A stretch of 5,607 nucleotides of DNA from Proteobacteria bacterium UBA6729 (GTDB lineage: Bacteria; Pseudomonadota; Gammaproteobacteria; Porifericomitales; Porifericomitaceae). This document shows, piece after piece, positions 1-5,607 of the stretch. Below the pieces are notes generated by a model. The model searched no databases and had not been told where the DNA came from. It saw nothing but the letters and a program-made list of their open reading frames with translations. The stretch lies in contig DKIB01000012.1 of the NCBI GenBank assembly GCA_002454015.1, forward strand, positions 13,509 to 19,115, read 5' to 3'. A program made the position numbers and the translations under genes. Position 1 is the first letter of the stretch; the number at the start of each line of letters is the position of its first letter.

Positions 1-260
1 GGATCGCTGCCCTGGCCAGGCTGGAGCCCGGTGAGGGGGCGGTGCTGGAGGCCCATGCGCGAGACTTTGCTCGCATTCTGGAACTGGTGCAGACCCTGGA
101 ATCGTTCCCGCACGAGGCAGAGTCCCCGCTCTGCTACCCGGTGGGTTCCCGGCTCCGACAGCGGGAGGATACGACCCGTGCAGACTGTGGTTCCGGCCCC
201 GGTGATAATGCCCCTGCTGTACAGCAGGGCTATTATCTGGTACCGCGCTTCATGGAATGA
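1..260 (+). CDS. gatC: Glu-tRNA(Gln)/Asp-tRNA(Asn) amidotransferase subunit C, 5' partial
   Basis: This is the last 85 residues of GatC, read in the frame beginning at base 3 and ending at TGA 258-260. About 10 N-terminal residues are missing compared with the usual length of roughly 95, so the start codon lies left of the window. The visible start IAALARLEP and the following helix with FARILELVQTLE match the family's opening helical segment. The end, NAPAVQQGYYLVPRFME, matches the typical GatC tail (NAPE...DGYFLVP). In the known GatCAB structures GatC is a small cytoplasmic protein that wraps around the GatA-GatB interface, stabilises GatA and has no catalytic residues. Its stop overlaps the gatA start as ATGA, which indicates one operon with coupled translation. 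An internal GTG at 42-44 lies in frame but would remove the conserved N-terminus, so it is not the start. The identification is strong because gatA and gatB follow directly. Confidence 0.93.
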   Translation, partial: IAALARLEPGEGAVLEAHARDFARILELVQTLESFPHEAESPLCYPVGSRLRQREDTTRADCGSGPGDNAPAVQQGYYLVPRFME

Positions 261-1699
261 TCGGCTCAGGCACCCTTGCGGAACTGTCCGCTGCCCTGCA
301 ACATGGCGAGACCAGCAGCAGGGCACTCACCGAGCATTGCCTGGCGCGTTGCCGTCAACTGAATCCGGTGTACAACTGCCTGATCTCAATGGACGAGACA
401 GCGGCGTACGCCCAGGCAGAACGGGCGGATCGACTGCTGCAGGTCGGGCAGGCCGGACCCCTGACCGGCTTGCCGATATTGCACAAGGACATCTTCTGCT
501 CGGGCCGTACTACTTGTGGGTCGCGTATGCTGGAGCACTTTGTTGCGCCTTATGAGGCCACCGTGGTGCGGTTGTTAACCGCAGCCGGCATGGTCACCCT
601 GGGCAAGACCAACATGGATGAGTTTGCCATGGGTTCGTCCACCGAGACCAGCTATTTCGGTCCCGCATTGAATCCCTGGAACAGCGGCTGTGTACCGGGT
701 GGCTCCTCGGGAGGTTCAGCCGCGGCCGTGGCCTGTCGCATGGCACCGGTGGCCACCGGCTCGGATACCGGCGGGTCGATCCGGCAGCCTGCCGCACTGT
801 GTGGTGTCACGGGGATCAAACCCACCTACGGGCGCATCTCCAGACATGGCATGATCGCCTTTGCCTCCAGTCTGGACCAGGCCGGCATACTCAGTCTGGA
901 TGCTCGTGATGCAGCACTGCTGCTGAATGCGCTGTGTGGCGGTGACCCGCAGGACTCCACTGCGCTGGACCGGACAGCGGAGGATTTTGGCGCGCGTCTG
1001 GAGGCCCCGCTGGCGGGTCTGCGTATCGGTGTGCCTGCAGAATACGGCATGGACGAACCGATGGCCGCCCTCATGGAGGATGCCCTGCAGGTGTTTGTGG
1101 AACAGGGAGCCCGGCGCGTGGATATCTGTCTGCCACAGACTGCGCTGGCCCTGGCGGCCTATCAGGTCATCAGTTCCGCAGAATGCTCATCCAATCTGGC
1201 ACGCTTCGACGGGGTGCGCTACGGGCACCGCTGCAACAACCCTGCAGATATAGACAGCCTGTACCGACGCAGCCGCTCCGAGGGTTTCGGACGTGAAACC
1301 AGGCGGCGCATCATGCTGGGCACCTTCGTATTGTCGGCCGGTTATCACGATGCCTTCTATGTCAGGGCACAAAAAGTGCGTGCCCGCATCCTGCAGGACT
1401 ACACCGTTGCCTTCGCTGCCGCAGACCTGATCCTGACCCCGGTAACCCCGGGCCCGGCATTTGCCCTGGGCACCCGGCTGGATGACCCGGTAGCCATGTA
1501 TCTGTCTGATATCTATACGGTACCCGTCAATCTGGCGGGCCTGCCTGCCATTGCCGCACCCGCCGGCTTTATGAATGGCCTGCCCATCGGCCTGCAGTTG
1601 ATCGGACCTCACTTCAGCGAGGCACTGCTGCTGAACGCCGTGCATCGTTACCAGCTGGCCACGGACTGGCATCGGCAGATGCCCCCGGAGCCCGACTGA
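257..1699 (+). CDS. gatA: Glu-tRNA(Gln)/Asp-tRNA(Asn) amidotransferase subunit A
   Basis: GatA is the glutaminase/amidase subunit of GatCAB. It releases ammonia from glutamine (or asparagine), and the ammonia is channelled to GatB to amidate Glu-tRNA(Gln) or Asp-tRNA(Asn) in the cytoplasm. The 480-residue product is close to the usual 480-490. The amidase-signature Ser-cisSer-Lys triad is visible: Lys77 in ILHKDIF, Ser150 in the glycine/serine loop PGGSSGGSAAAVA and nucleophile Ser174 in GSDTGGSIRQPA. The Ser150-Ser174 spacing of 24 matches the family. The C-terminus (NLAGLPAIAAPAGF, GLPIGLQLIGPHFSE, ending near YQLATDWHR) is also typical. The start is ATG 257, overlapping the gatC stop. No good Shine-Dalgarno sequence precedes it, so initiation is probably coupled to gatC termination. 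MIGSGTLAEL aligns with the common family start. The loop after Lys77 (CSGRTTCGS) appears about two residues shorter than in the relatives I recall. The gene is otherwise intact. Confidence 0.97.
   Translation: MIGSGTLAELSAALQHGETSSRALTEHCLARCRQLNPVYNCLISMDETAAYAQAERADRLLQVGQAGPLTGLPILHKDIFCSGRTTCGSRMLEHFVAPYEATVVRLLTAAGMVTLGKTNMDEFAMGSSTETSYFGPALNPWNSGCVPGGSSGGSAAAVACRMAPVATGSDTGGSIRQPAALCGVTGIKPTYGRISRHGMIAFASSLDQAGILSLDARDAALLLNALCGGDPQDSTALDRTAEDFGARLEAPLAGLRIGVPAEYGMDEPMAALMEDALQVFVEQGARRVDICLPQTALALAAYQVISSAECSSNLARFDGVRYGHRCNNPADIDSLYRRSRSEGFGRETRRRIMLGTFVLSAGYHDAFYVRAQKVRARILQDYTVAFAAADLILTPVTPGPAFALGTRLDDPVAMYLSDIYTVPVNLAGLPAIAAPAGFMNGLPIGLQLIGPHFSEALLLNAVHRYQLATDWHRQMPPEPD
1687..1690 (+). 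promoter_or_regulatory. Ribosome binding site of gatB, inside the end of gatA
   Basis: GGAG lies 8 bases upstream of the gatB ATG at 1699, within the last codons of gatA. Together with the TGATG overlap of the gatA stop and gatB start, it supports this start and suggests that gatB is translated both by re-initiation and by direct ribosome binding. Confidence 0.6.
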
Positions 1700-3123
1700 T
1701 GGCCGTGCTGCAAGCCACTATTGGCCTGGAGATACACGTACAGCTGACCACCCGCAGCAAGCTGTTCTCCACCGCGGCAAACCACCCTGATGCGCCCAAC
1801 CGGAATGCCGCCTATGTGGATCAGGGGCTGCCTGGTACCCTGCCGGTGCTGAATCAGGAGGCCGTGCGTCTGGCCGTGCGTCTCGGCCTGGCCCTGGGTG
1901 CCAGGGTCTGCAGGCGCTCCGAGTTCGCCCGCAAGAACTATTTCTATCCGGATCTGCCCAAGGGCTACCAGATCAGCCAGTATGACCACCCTGTTCTGCA
2001 AGGTGGTGCCCTGTGCATTCGGGATGTACAGGGTCAGGCCCTGCAGGTCACGCTGGAGCGAACCCATCTGGAAGAGGACGCCGGCAAATCCGTACACCAC
2101 CAGGCATACTCGGCCATAGATCTGAATCGGGCCGGGACACCACTGCTGGAGATCGTCACTGAACCCTGTCTGCATCATGCTGCAGATGCGGCTGCGTGCA
2201 TGCGTAAATTGCATGCACTGGTACGCTATCTGGAGGTGTCCACAGCCAATATGGAACAAGGCGAATTGCGCTGTGATGCCAATATCTCCGTCGCAGCCCC
2301 CGGGGCCACCCGGCTCGGTGCCCGTACCGAGATCAAAAACCTGAACTCATTCCGGTTTGTGGAGCGCGCCATCGAATACGAGTTCCACAGACATACGGAA
2401 ATCCTGGAGGCTGGCGGTACGGTGACCCGCGAGACTCGCCTGTACGACTCCGGGCAACAGCAGACCCGACCGATGCGCAGCAAGGAAACCGAAGCCGATT
2501 ACCGCTACTTCCCTGACCCGGATCTGCCACCACTGATCCTCAGTGCAGAATATATCGCCGCCATTCAGTCCACCATGCCGGAGTTACCCGATGCACGCTG
2601 CAGTCGTTATCTGGAGCAGTACGGACTGACCCCGGGGGAGGCGGAAACGCTGGTCGCGGACCGACCGCTGGCAGAATATTTTGAAGCTGCAGCGGCGGTG
2701 GGTGATGCCCGTACTTGTGCCCACTGGATTACCGGTGCACTGACTGCCCTGCTGAAGCGCCACACCGCCACGCTGGATGAATGCAGGATAGCCCCCGGGA
2801 AACTCGGGGCACTGGTAGCCCTGATCAGGCGCGGGGTGATCTCCGGCAAGGTCGCCAGGCAGGTGCTGGAAACCATGTGGGACAGCGGTGCAGATGCGGA
2901 GACCATCATCGCGCGCGAGGGTCTGACCCAGCTGTCCGATGTGCAGGAACTGGAGACGCTGGTGGCACAGGTGTTACAGGAATGTCCAGAGCAGGTTGAG
3001 CAGTACCGTCAGGGCAGGACTCAGGTGCTGGCCTTCCTGATGGGACGCATCATGCAGCGCTCCAGGGGACAAGCCAACCCGGCCCGCACCAGTGCACTGC
3101 TGAAACAGCAGCTATCCGCCTGA
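1699..3123 (+). CDS. gatB: Glu-tRNA(Gln)/Asp-tRNA(Asn) amidotransferase subunit B
   Basis: GatB is the tRNA-binding kinase/transamidase subunit. It phosphorylates the misacylated Glu or Asp on the tRNA with ATP and then replaces the phosphate with ammonia supplied by GatA. The 474 residues match the usual length of about 475. The cradle domain shows IGLEIHVQL (8-16), whose Glu11 and His13 correspond to proposed metal ligands in S. aureus GatB. It is followed by RKNYFYPDLPKGYQISQYD (78-96), HLEEDAGKS (123-131), NRAGTPLLEIVTEP, RCDANIS (191-197), RTEIKNLNSFRFVE (209-222), MRSKE (259-263) and DYRYFPDPDLPPL (267-279). A helical region follows. The C-terminal YqeY-like tail domain, which binds the tRNA elbow in known structures, ends with a segment around residues 439-472 (GRTQVLAFLMGRIMQ, then QANPARTSALL). 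The start is fixed by the TGATG overlap with gatA and the GGAG upstream. The 3' end overlaps the convergent degQ gene by 12 bases. No frameshift or missing motif is seen. Confidence 0.97.
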   Translation: MAVLQATIGLEIHVQLTTRSKLFSTAANHPDAPNRNAAYVDQGLPGTLPVLNQEAVRLAVRLGLALGARVCRRSEFARKNYFYPDLPKGYQISQYDHPVLQGGALCIRDVQGQALQVTLERTHLEEDAGKSVHHQAYSAIDLNRAGTPLLEIVTEPCLHHAADAAACMRKLHALVRYLEVSTANMEQGELRCDANISVAAPGATRLGARTEIKNLNSFRFVERAIEYEFHRHTEILEAGGTVTRETRLYDSGQQQTRPMRSKETEADYRYFPDPDLPPLILSAEYIAAIQSTMPELPDARCSRYLEQYGLTPGEAETLVADRPLAEYFEAAAAVGDARTCAHWITGALTALLKRHTATLDECRIAPGKLGALVALIRRGVISGKVARQVLETMWDSGADAETIIAREGLTQLSDVQELETLVAQVLQECPEQVEQYRQGRTQVLAFLMGRIMQRSRGQANPARTSALLKQQLSA

Positions 3124-4491
3124 ACGCAACAGTATGGCCAGCATGGTGTTGTCCCGCAAGACCTGTAAAAACAACACCTCCTGCCGATCTACAGCCCGCA
3201 GGAAGGCATCGACATCAAGCACCCGGGTGCGATTGACTTCAAGCACCAGATCATCGTCACGCAGGCCGAAACGCCAAGCCGTTGAGCCGGGCTTCACCCG
3301 CAATATCCTGACCCCTCCAGCGATGTGTGGATCATCTCCCTCAGCCAGTTCCACCCCTGCCAGTAACGGGTTGACTGCACTATGGGGCACACGGGTCGGC
3401 TGCGACCCGGACCGGCGAGCCTGGACGGACTGGCGCAGGCGTGCAGCAAGCGTGAACCGCTTGCCATCCCGATATACCTCAAACTCGACCTGATCCCCGG
3501 GTCGCATCAAGCCGATGCGATTCCGCAGGCGATCCGCCCTGTCAACCTTCTCCCCATTGATCGAGAGAATCACATCACCAGCCAACACCCCGGCCACATC
3601 GGCAGCAGAACCCTTGTACACCCCACTGATAAAGGCCCCCTGCGTTGACTCCAGGCCCAGGGCCTCAGCCAGGGCGGCGGTCACCTCCCGGATCAATACG
3701 CCCAGATAACCACGCCGTACCTCGCCATGCTCCAGTAACTGCTCCATGACCTCCAGGGCCTGATTAACCGGTATGGCGAAGCCTATGCCGATATTGCCGG
3801 GCTGCGACTGATTGGACAGTACGGCAGTATTAATGCCCACCAGACGGCCCTGCAAATCAACCAGGGCACCCCCGGAATTGCCCGGATTGATCGAGGCATC
3901 GGTCTGAATCAGATTTTCAAAGTTGAGTATATTCAGACCACTGCGCTGCAGGGCACTGACCACGCCCTGCGTCACGGTATTGCTCAACCCGAAGGGGCTG
4001 CCGATCGCCACCACAAAATCCCCCTGCCGCAGTTGATCGGAATCACCTACCGGCACCTGCGACAGCGACCCGGGGGTGATGCGGATCACGGCGATATCCG
4101 TATCCGGGTCCGAACCGACGATCTCACCATCCAGAACACGGCCATCCAGTAGCGTCACCGTAATCTGATCGGCCCTGTCAATCACATGATGATTCGTCAA
4201 TACCAGCCCGCGCTCGGCATTGACGATGACCCCGGAACCCAAACTCTGAAACTTGCGATCCGTCGGCGGACGCAGCGGGGAACCAAAGAACCACTGAAAG
4301 AACGGATCGTCCGGCATACTCGTGCGTGAACGAACCCGACCCTCAGTCGCAATGTTCACCACGCCCGGCGTAACCCCCTCAAGCATCGGTGCCAGACTGT
4401 ACGGCAGTGGCTCTGCGGCATTTGCCATCCCACCCCACAGCGCGGCTGCCAGTGCCATGCCCATGCAGAACCTGCTACTCGTGATCTTCAT
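3112..4491 (-). CDS. degQ: Periplasmic serine endoprotease of the HtrA/DegQ type
   Basis: This is an HtrA-family protease/chaperone that degrades or holds misfolded envelope proteins in the periplasm. The chosen ATG at 4491 gives 459 residues, close to the length I recall for E. coli DegQ (455). It has AGGAG 8 bases upstream and opens directly with a signal peptide: KIT and Arg, a hydrophobic core to about residue 20, then MANAA with signal peptidase I cleavage near 25/26. The mature start SLAPMLEGVTPGVVNI is DegQ-like. The triad is His102 (TNHHVI), Asp132 (DTDIAVI) and Ser206 (NPGNSGGAL). PDZ1 spans about 258-352, with binding loop RGYLG at 260-264, and PDZ2 about 373-458. The loop at about 52-80 is short and the mature protein has no cysteine, so it lacks the long disulfide-bearing LA loop of DegP. 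MucD/DegP naming is possible, but DegQ fits better. It lies downstream of hsp20 on the same strand, 89 bases apart, and probably shares the heat-shock promoter. An in-frame TTG at 4527 is less likely. Confidence 0.93.
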   Translation of the reverse strand: MKITSSRFCMGMALAAALWGGMANAAEPLPYSLAPMLEGVTPGVVNIATEGRVRSRTSMPDDPFFQWFFGSPLRPPTDRKFQSLGSGVIVNAERGLVLTNHHVIDRADQITVTLLDGRVLDGEIVGSDPDTDIAVIRITPGSLSQVPVGDSDQLRQGDFVVAIGSPFGLSNTVTQGVVSALQRSGLNILNFENLIQTDASINPGNSGGALVDLQGRLVGINTAVLSNQSQPGNIGIGFAIPVNQALEVMEQLLEHGEVRRGYLGVLIREVTAALAEALGLESTQGAFISGVYKGSAADVAGVLAGDVILSINGEKVDRADRLRNRIGLMRPGDQVEFEVYRDGKRFTLAARLRQSVQARRSGSQPTRVPHSAVNPLLAGVELAEGDDPHIAGGVRILRVKPGSTAWRFGLRDDDLVLEVNRTRVLDVDAFLRAVDRQEVLFLQVLRDNTMLAILLRSGG

Positions 4492-4499
4492 GACCGACA

Positions 4500-4504
4500 C
4501 TCCT
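4500..4504 (-). promoter_or_regulatory. Ribosome binding site deciding the degQ start
   Basis: Read on the minus strand this is AGGAG, with 8 bases between it and the ATG whose A is at 4491. It decides the start in favour of MKITSSRF, which also places the signal peptide at the very N-terminus, and against the TTG 12 codons upstream. Confidence 0.75.
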
Positions 4505-4517
4505 GGAATAACAGCGA

Positions 4518-4539
4518 CTCTCGCCAATCAATGCGAGAG
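4518..4539 (-). other. Stem-loop in the hsp20-degQ intergenic region
   Basis: A perfect 7-bp inverted repeat (CTCTCGC / GCGAGAG) surrounds an 8-base loop, between the hsp20 stop and the degQ ribosome binding site. On the minus-strand transcript it is followed by UCGCUGUUAUUCC, not a U-run, so it is not a classical intrinsic terminator. It could be a weak attenuator, an RNA-processing or mRNA-stability element, or a protein binding site. The structure is seen directly; the role is inference. Confidence 0.5.
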
Positions 4540-4580
4540 GGCATCAGCACAGCGCCGATACCCTCCCTCAACAACCGGAC

Positions 4581-5000
4581 TCAGTGTTCGATCCGGATCT
4601 TGCGTGACACGGCCTGCTCACGCTTGCGCAGGGCGATCTCCAGCACACCCTTGTCATAACTGGCCTCAATGCCTTCAGGATCTGCTGCAGTCGGCAGGCT
4701 GACACTGCGGTAGAATGCACCCTGTGCACGCTCTGCATGGCTGCAATTACCGCGCTCTATGCTGCGCTCACCCCGCAAGCTAAGCACACCGTCCTCAACG
4801 GTCAGCTCAATATCCTCCGGGTTAACCCCCGGCAGATCTGAACGGATCACAAAGCGTGTCGACTCCTCCTCGATATCCAGCGCCGGAATCCAGCGCACGG
4901 CTTCGGCACACTCAGTGCCCACTCCGGGCAGCACAAAGCTGTGGAGCTCACCCTGCAACGCATTGAGCAGGGACCATGGGTTATAACGAACCAATCTCAT
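4581..5000 (-). CDS. Small heat shock protein, Hsp20/alpha-crystallin family
   Basis: This is a 139-residue ATP-independent cytoplasmic holdase that binds unfolding proteins during stress and passes them to DnaK/ClpB-type refolding machines (family knowledge). The N-terminal arm (about 1-37) starts MRLVRYNPWSLLN, a common opening for proteobacterial Hsp20 proteins. The alpha-crystallin domain covers about 38-128. It includes WIPALDIEEE, FVIRSDLPGVNPEDIELTVED, GVLSLRGER and the signature A-x4-GVL at 113-120 (ASYDKGVL), followed by EIALRK. The C-terminal IxI motif, which docks neighbouring subunits, is IRI at 135-137, almost at the very end (IEH). There is no signal peptide. The ATG at 5000 has GGAGGT 8 bases upstream. 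A sigma-32-like promoter lies directly ahead, so heat induction is expected. The gene sits between coq7 and degQ on the same strand. IbpA is the best-known relative, but I cannot assign orthology, so no symbol is given. Confidence 0.95.
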   Translation of the reverse strand: MRLVRYNPWSLLNALQGELHSFVLPGVGTECAEAVRWIPALDIEEESTRFVIRSDLPGVNPEDIELTVEDGVLSLRGERSIERGNCSHAERAQGAFYRSVSLPTAADPEGIEASYDKGVLEIALRKREQAVSRKIRIEH

Positions 5001-5008
5001 TTCTGTTT

Positions 5009-5014
5009 ACCTCC
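5009..5014 (-). promoter_or_regulatory. Strong ribosome binding site of hsp20
   Basis: On the minus strand this reads GGAGGT, nearly the full anti-16S complement, with 8 bases to the ATG at 5000. It fixes the hsp20 start. It is flanked by short complementary UUUA/UAAA arms (5016-5019 and 5006-5009) that could place the site in a weak hairpin loop. Confidence 0.8.
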
Positions 5015-5022
5015 ATAAATAC

Positions 5023-5036
5023 GCGACAACTGTCGC
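5023..5036 (-). repeat. Perfect inverted repeat in the hsp20 leader
   Basis: The palindrome GCGACA-N2-TGTCGC lies between the predicted transcription start (about 5040) and the hsp20 ribosome binding site. In RNA it can form a 5-bp stem (GCGAC/GUCGC) with a 4-base AGUU loop, near the 5' end of the predicted transcript. It could protect the 5' end of the mRNA, take part in a thermosensing leader or be an operator. The symmetry is seen directly; any role is inferred. Confidence 0.5.
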
Positions 5037-5046
5037 TGCAGATCCA

Positions 5047-5074
5047 ACATGGGACTGCTGCAAACAATTTCAAG
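5047..5074 (-). promoter_or_regulatory. Sigma-32 (RpoH)-type heat-shock promoter of hsp20
   Basis: On the minus strand the -35 element CTTGAAA (5074-5068) is followed after 14 bases by the -10 element CCCATGT (5053-5047). This fits the enterobacterial sigma-32 consensus CTTGAA, then about 13-15 bases, then CCCCATnT. Only the first C of the -10 run is missing (T here). The predicted transcript start is near 5040, leaving a leader of about 40 bases before the hsp20 ATG. The -35 begins 3 bases after the coq7 stop codon. The downstream gene is a classic sigma-32 target family, which supports the call. Confidence 0.82.
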
Positions 5075-5077
5075 TCA

Positions 5078-5607
5078 TCAGATGTAATAGGCCGTAGCGG
5101 TCATCACCCGGGCACAACACCGCATCAGACCCCGCACCACGCCGGGCAGGGTTTGCCCACCCGCCTCGCGAGCCCGGGCACCATGCTGCAGTTCATCCTG
5201 CCGCATGCGTTCCAGCACGGCACGACTCGCCGTATCAGCTGCGGGCAAGCGTTGCAGGTGCTGTTGCAGATGCTGCGCCACCTGTTGCTCGGTCTCCTCC
5301 ACAAAACCCAGACTGAGGCGATCCCCCGCCAGACCCGCCAGCAGCCCCATGGCATAAGCCCCTCCATACCAGATCGGGCCCAGGCGACTGGGCTCCGTCC
5401 GCAGCGTACGCAGGCGTGCCCGGCACCAGCGCAGGTGGTCTCCTTCCTCCCGGGCCGCGGTCTGCAGATGCAAGCGCCGTTCCGGAGTACGGGCCACCCG
5501 GGCCTGACCGTGATACAGCGCCTGGGCGCAAACCTCCCCGGCATGATTGACCCGCATCAGGCAGCCCGACAGCCGCCTCTCCGGCAGGCCCGGTGGCGCC
5601 GTCGTCT
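5078..5607 (-). CDS. coq7: Ubiquinone-biosynthesis hydroxylase Coq7 (demethoxyubiquinone hydroxylase), 5' partial
   Basis: Coq7 is a membrane-associated, O2-dependent di-iron hydroxylase. It converts 2-octaprenyl-3-methyl-6-methoxy-1,4-benzoquinol (demethoxyubiquinol) to the 5-hydroxy form late in ubiquinone synthesis. The window holds the last 175 residues, running in frame off the right edge. About 35-40 N-terminal residues are missing compared with relatives of about 210-215. Numbered from the internal Met at 5557, all six expected iron ligands are present: Glu8 (RVNHAGEVCAQ), Glu38 and His41 (EEGDH), Glu90 (ETEQQVAQHL), and Glu122 and His125 (DELQH). Segments SRLGPIWYGGAYAMGLLAGL and GDRLSLGFVEE match the membrane-facing helices of the family. 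The Met at 5557 is not the start: the frame stays open upstream, GCLMRVNH resembles the GLMRINH of Pseudomonas Coq7, and the first ligand would otherwise sit too close to the N-terminus. The gene ends with TGA at 5080-5078, just ahead of the hsp20 promoter. No terminator follows, so read-through into hsp20 is plausible. Confidence 0.94.
   Translation of the reverse strand, partial: TTAPPGLPERRLSGCLMRVNHAGEVCAQALYHGQARVARTPERRLHLQTAAREEGDHLRWCRARLRTLRTEPSRLGPIWYGGAYAMGLLAGLAGDRLSLGFVEETEQQVAQHLQQHLQRLPAADTASRAVLERMRQDELQHGARAREAGGQTLPGVVRGLMRCCARVMTATAYYI

Noticed and set aside
31..555. 174-codon open frame on the plus strand across gatC/gatA
   Set aside because: It is out of frame with two clearly identified genes, and its translation is rich in Arg, Pro and Trp with no family resemblance.
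1648..2259. 203-codon open frame on the minus strand across the gatA/gatB junction
   Set aside because: It lies opposite strongly conserved gatA and gatB coding sequence, shows no recognisable motif, and is expected by chance in GC-rich DNA.
3097..3111. CTGCTG-AAA-CAGCAG hairpin near the gatB end as a terminator
   Set aside because: The stem is only 6 bp with a 3-base loop, lies inside coding sequence, and has no U-run after it on either strand.
4492..4527. TTG start 12 codons upstream of the chosen degQ ATG
   Set aside because: It would put non-signal residues ahead of a clean signal peptide, falls in the loop of a perfect stem-loop, and bypasses the well-spaced AGGAG in front of the ATG at 4491.
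4505..4600. Separate sigma-70 or sigma-E promoter for degQ
   Set aside because: Partial matches such as TTGTTG and GAACAC were seen, but none has a matching second element at proper spacing.
5078..5557. ATG at 5557 as the coq7 start
   Set aside because: The reading frame remains open to the window edge and the residues before it resemble the Coq7 family. Starting there would leave almost nothing before the first iron ligand, so the gene is simply cut by the window.
1..5607. Mobile element, CRISPR array, tRNA or defence/novel system
   Set aside because: Nearly the whole window is accounted for by five housekeeping genes. No direct-repeat array, terminal inverted repeats, transposase motif or tRNA-like fold was seen.

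Overview
This window looks like an ordinary chromosomal housekeeping stretch from a GC-rich proteobacterium, most likely a gammaproteobacterium. The reasons are a complete GatCAB-type operon, an aerobic ubiquinone-synthesis hydroxylase of the Coq7 type, a DegQ-type periplasmic protease and a sigma-32-like heat-shock promoter. The assignment rests on remembered protein similarity, and the genus cannot be named from this sequence alone. I see no mobile element, tRNA, rRNA, CRISPR array or phage gene.

Plus strand, left part (1-3123): the tail of gatC, then complete gatA and gatB. The three genes are packed with overlapping stop and start codons (ATGA at gatC/gatA, TGATG at gatA/gatB). Together they encode the heterotrimeric amidotransferase that converts misacylated Glu-tRNA(Gln) and/or Asp-tRNA(Asn) to the correct aminoacyl-tRNA. 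Whether it serves Gln, Asn or both depends on synthetases elsewhere in the genome.

Minus strand, right part (5607 down to 3112): coq7 (its start lies beyond the window), hsp20 and a degQ-like protease, in that transcription order. A well-formed sigma-32-type promoter starts only 3 bases past the coq7 stop codon and points into hsp20. No convincing terminator separates hsp20 from degQ, so heat shock probably drives a cytoplasmic holdase chaperone and a periplasmic protease/chaperone together. Transcription from the coq7 promoter may also read through. The two operons converge, and the 3' ends of gatB and degQ overlap by 12 bases.

There is no gene-free stretch longer than 300 bases. The two short intergenic gaps (4492-4580 and 5001-5077) hold the ribosome binding sites, the promoter and two perfect inverted repeats. 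I found no evidence of a new biological system. The points most worth checking are the heat-shock promoter with its structured 5' leader and the stem-loop between hsp20 and degQ.
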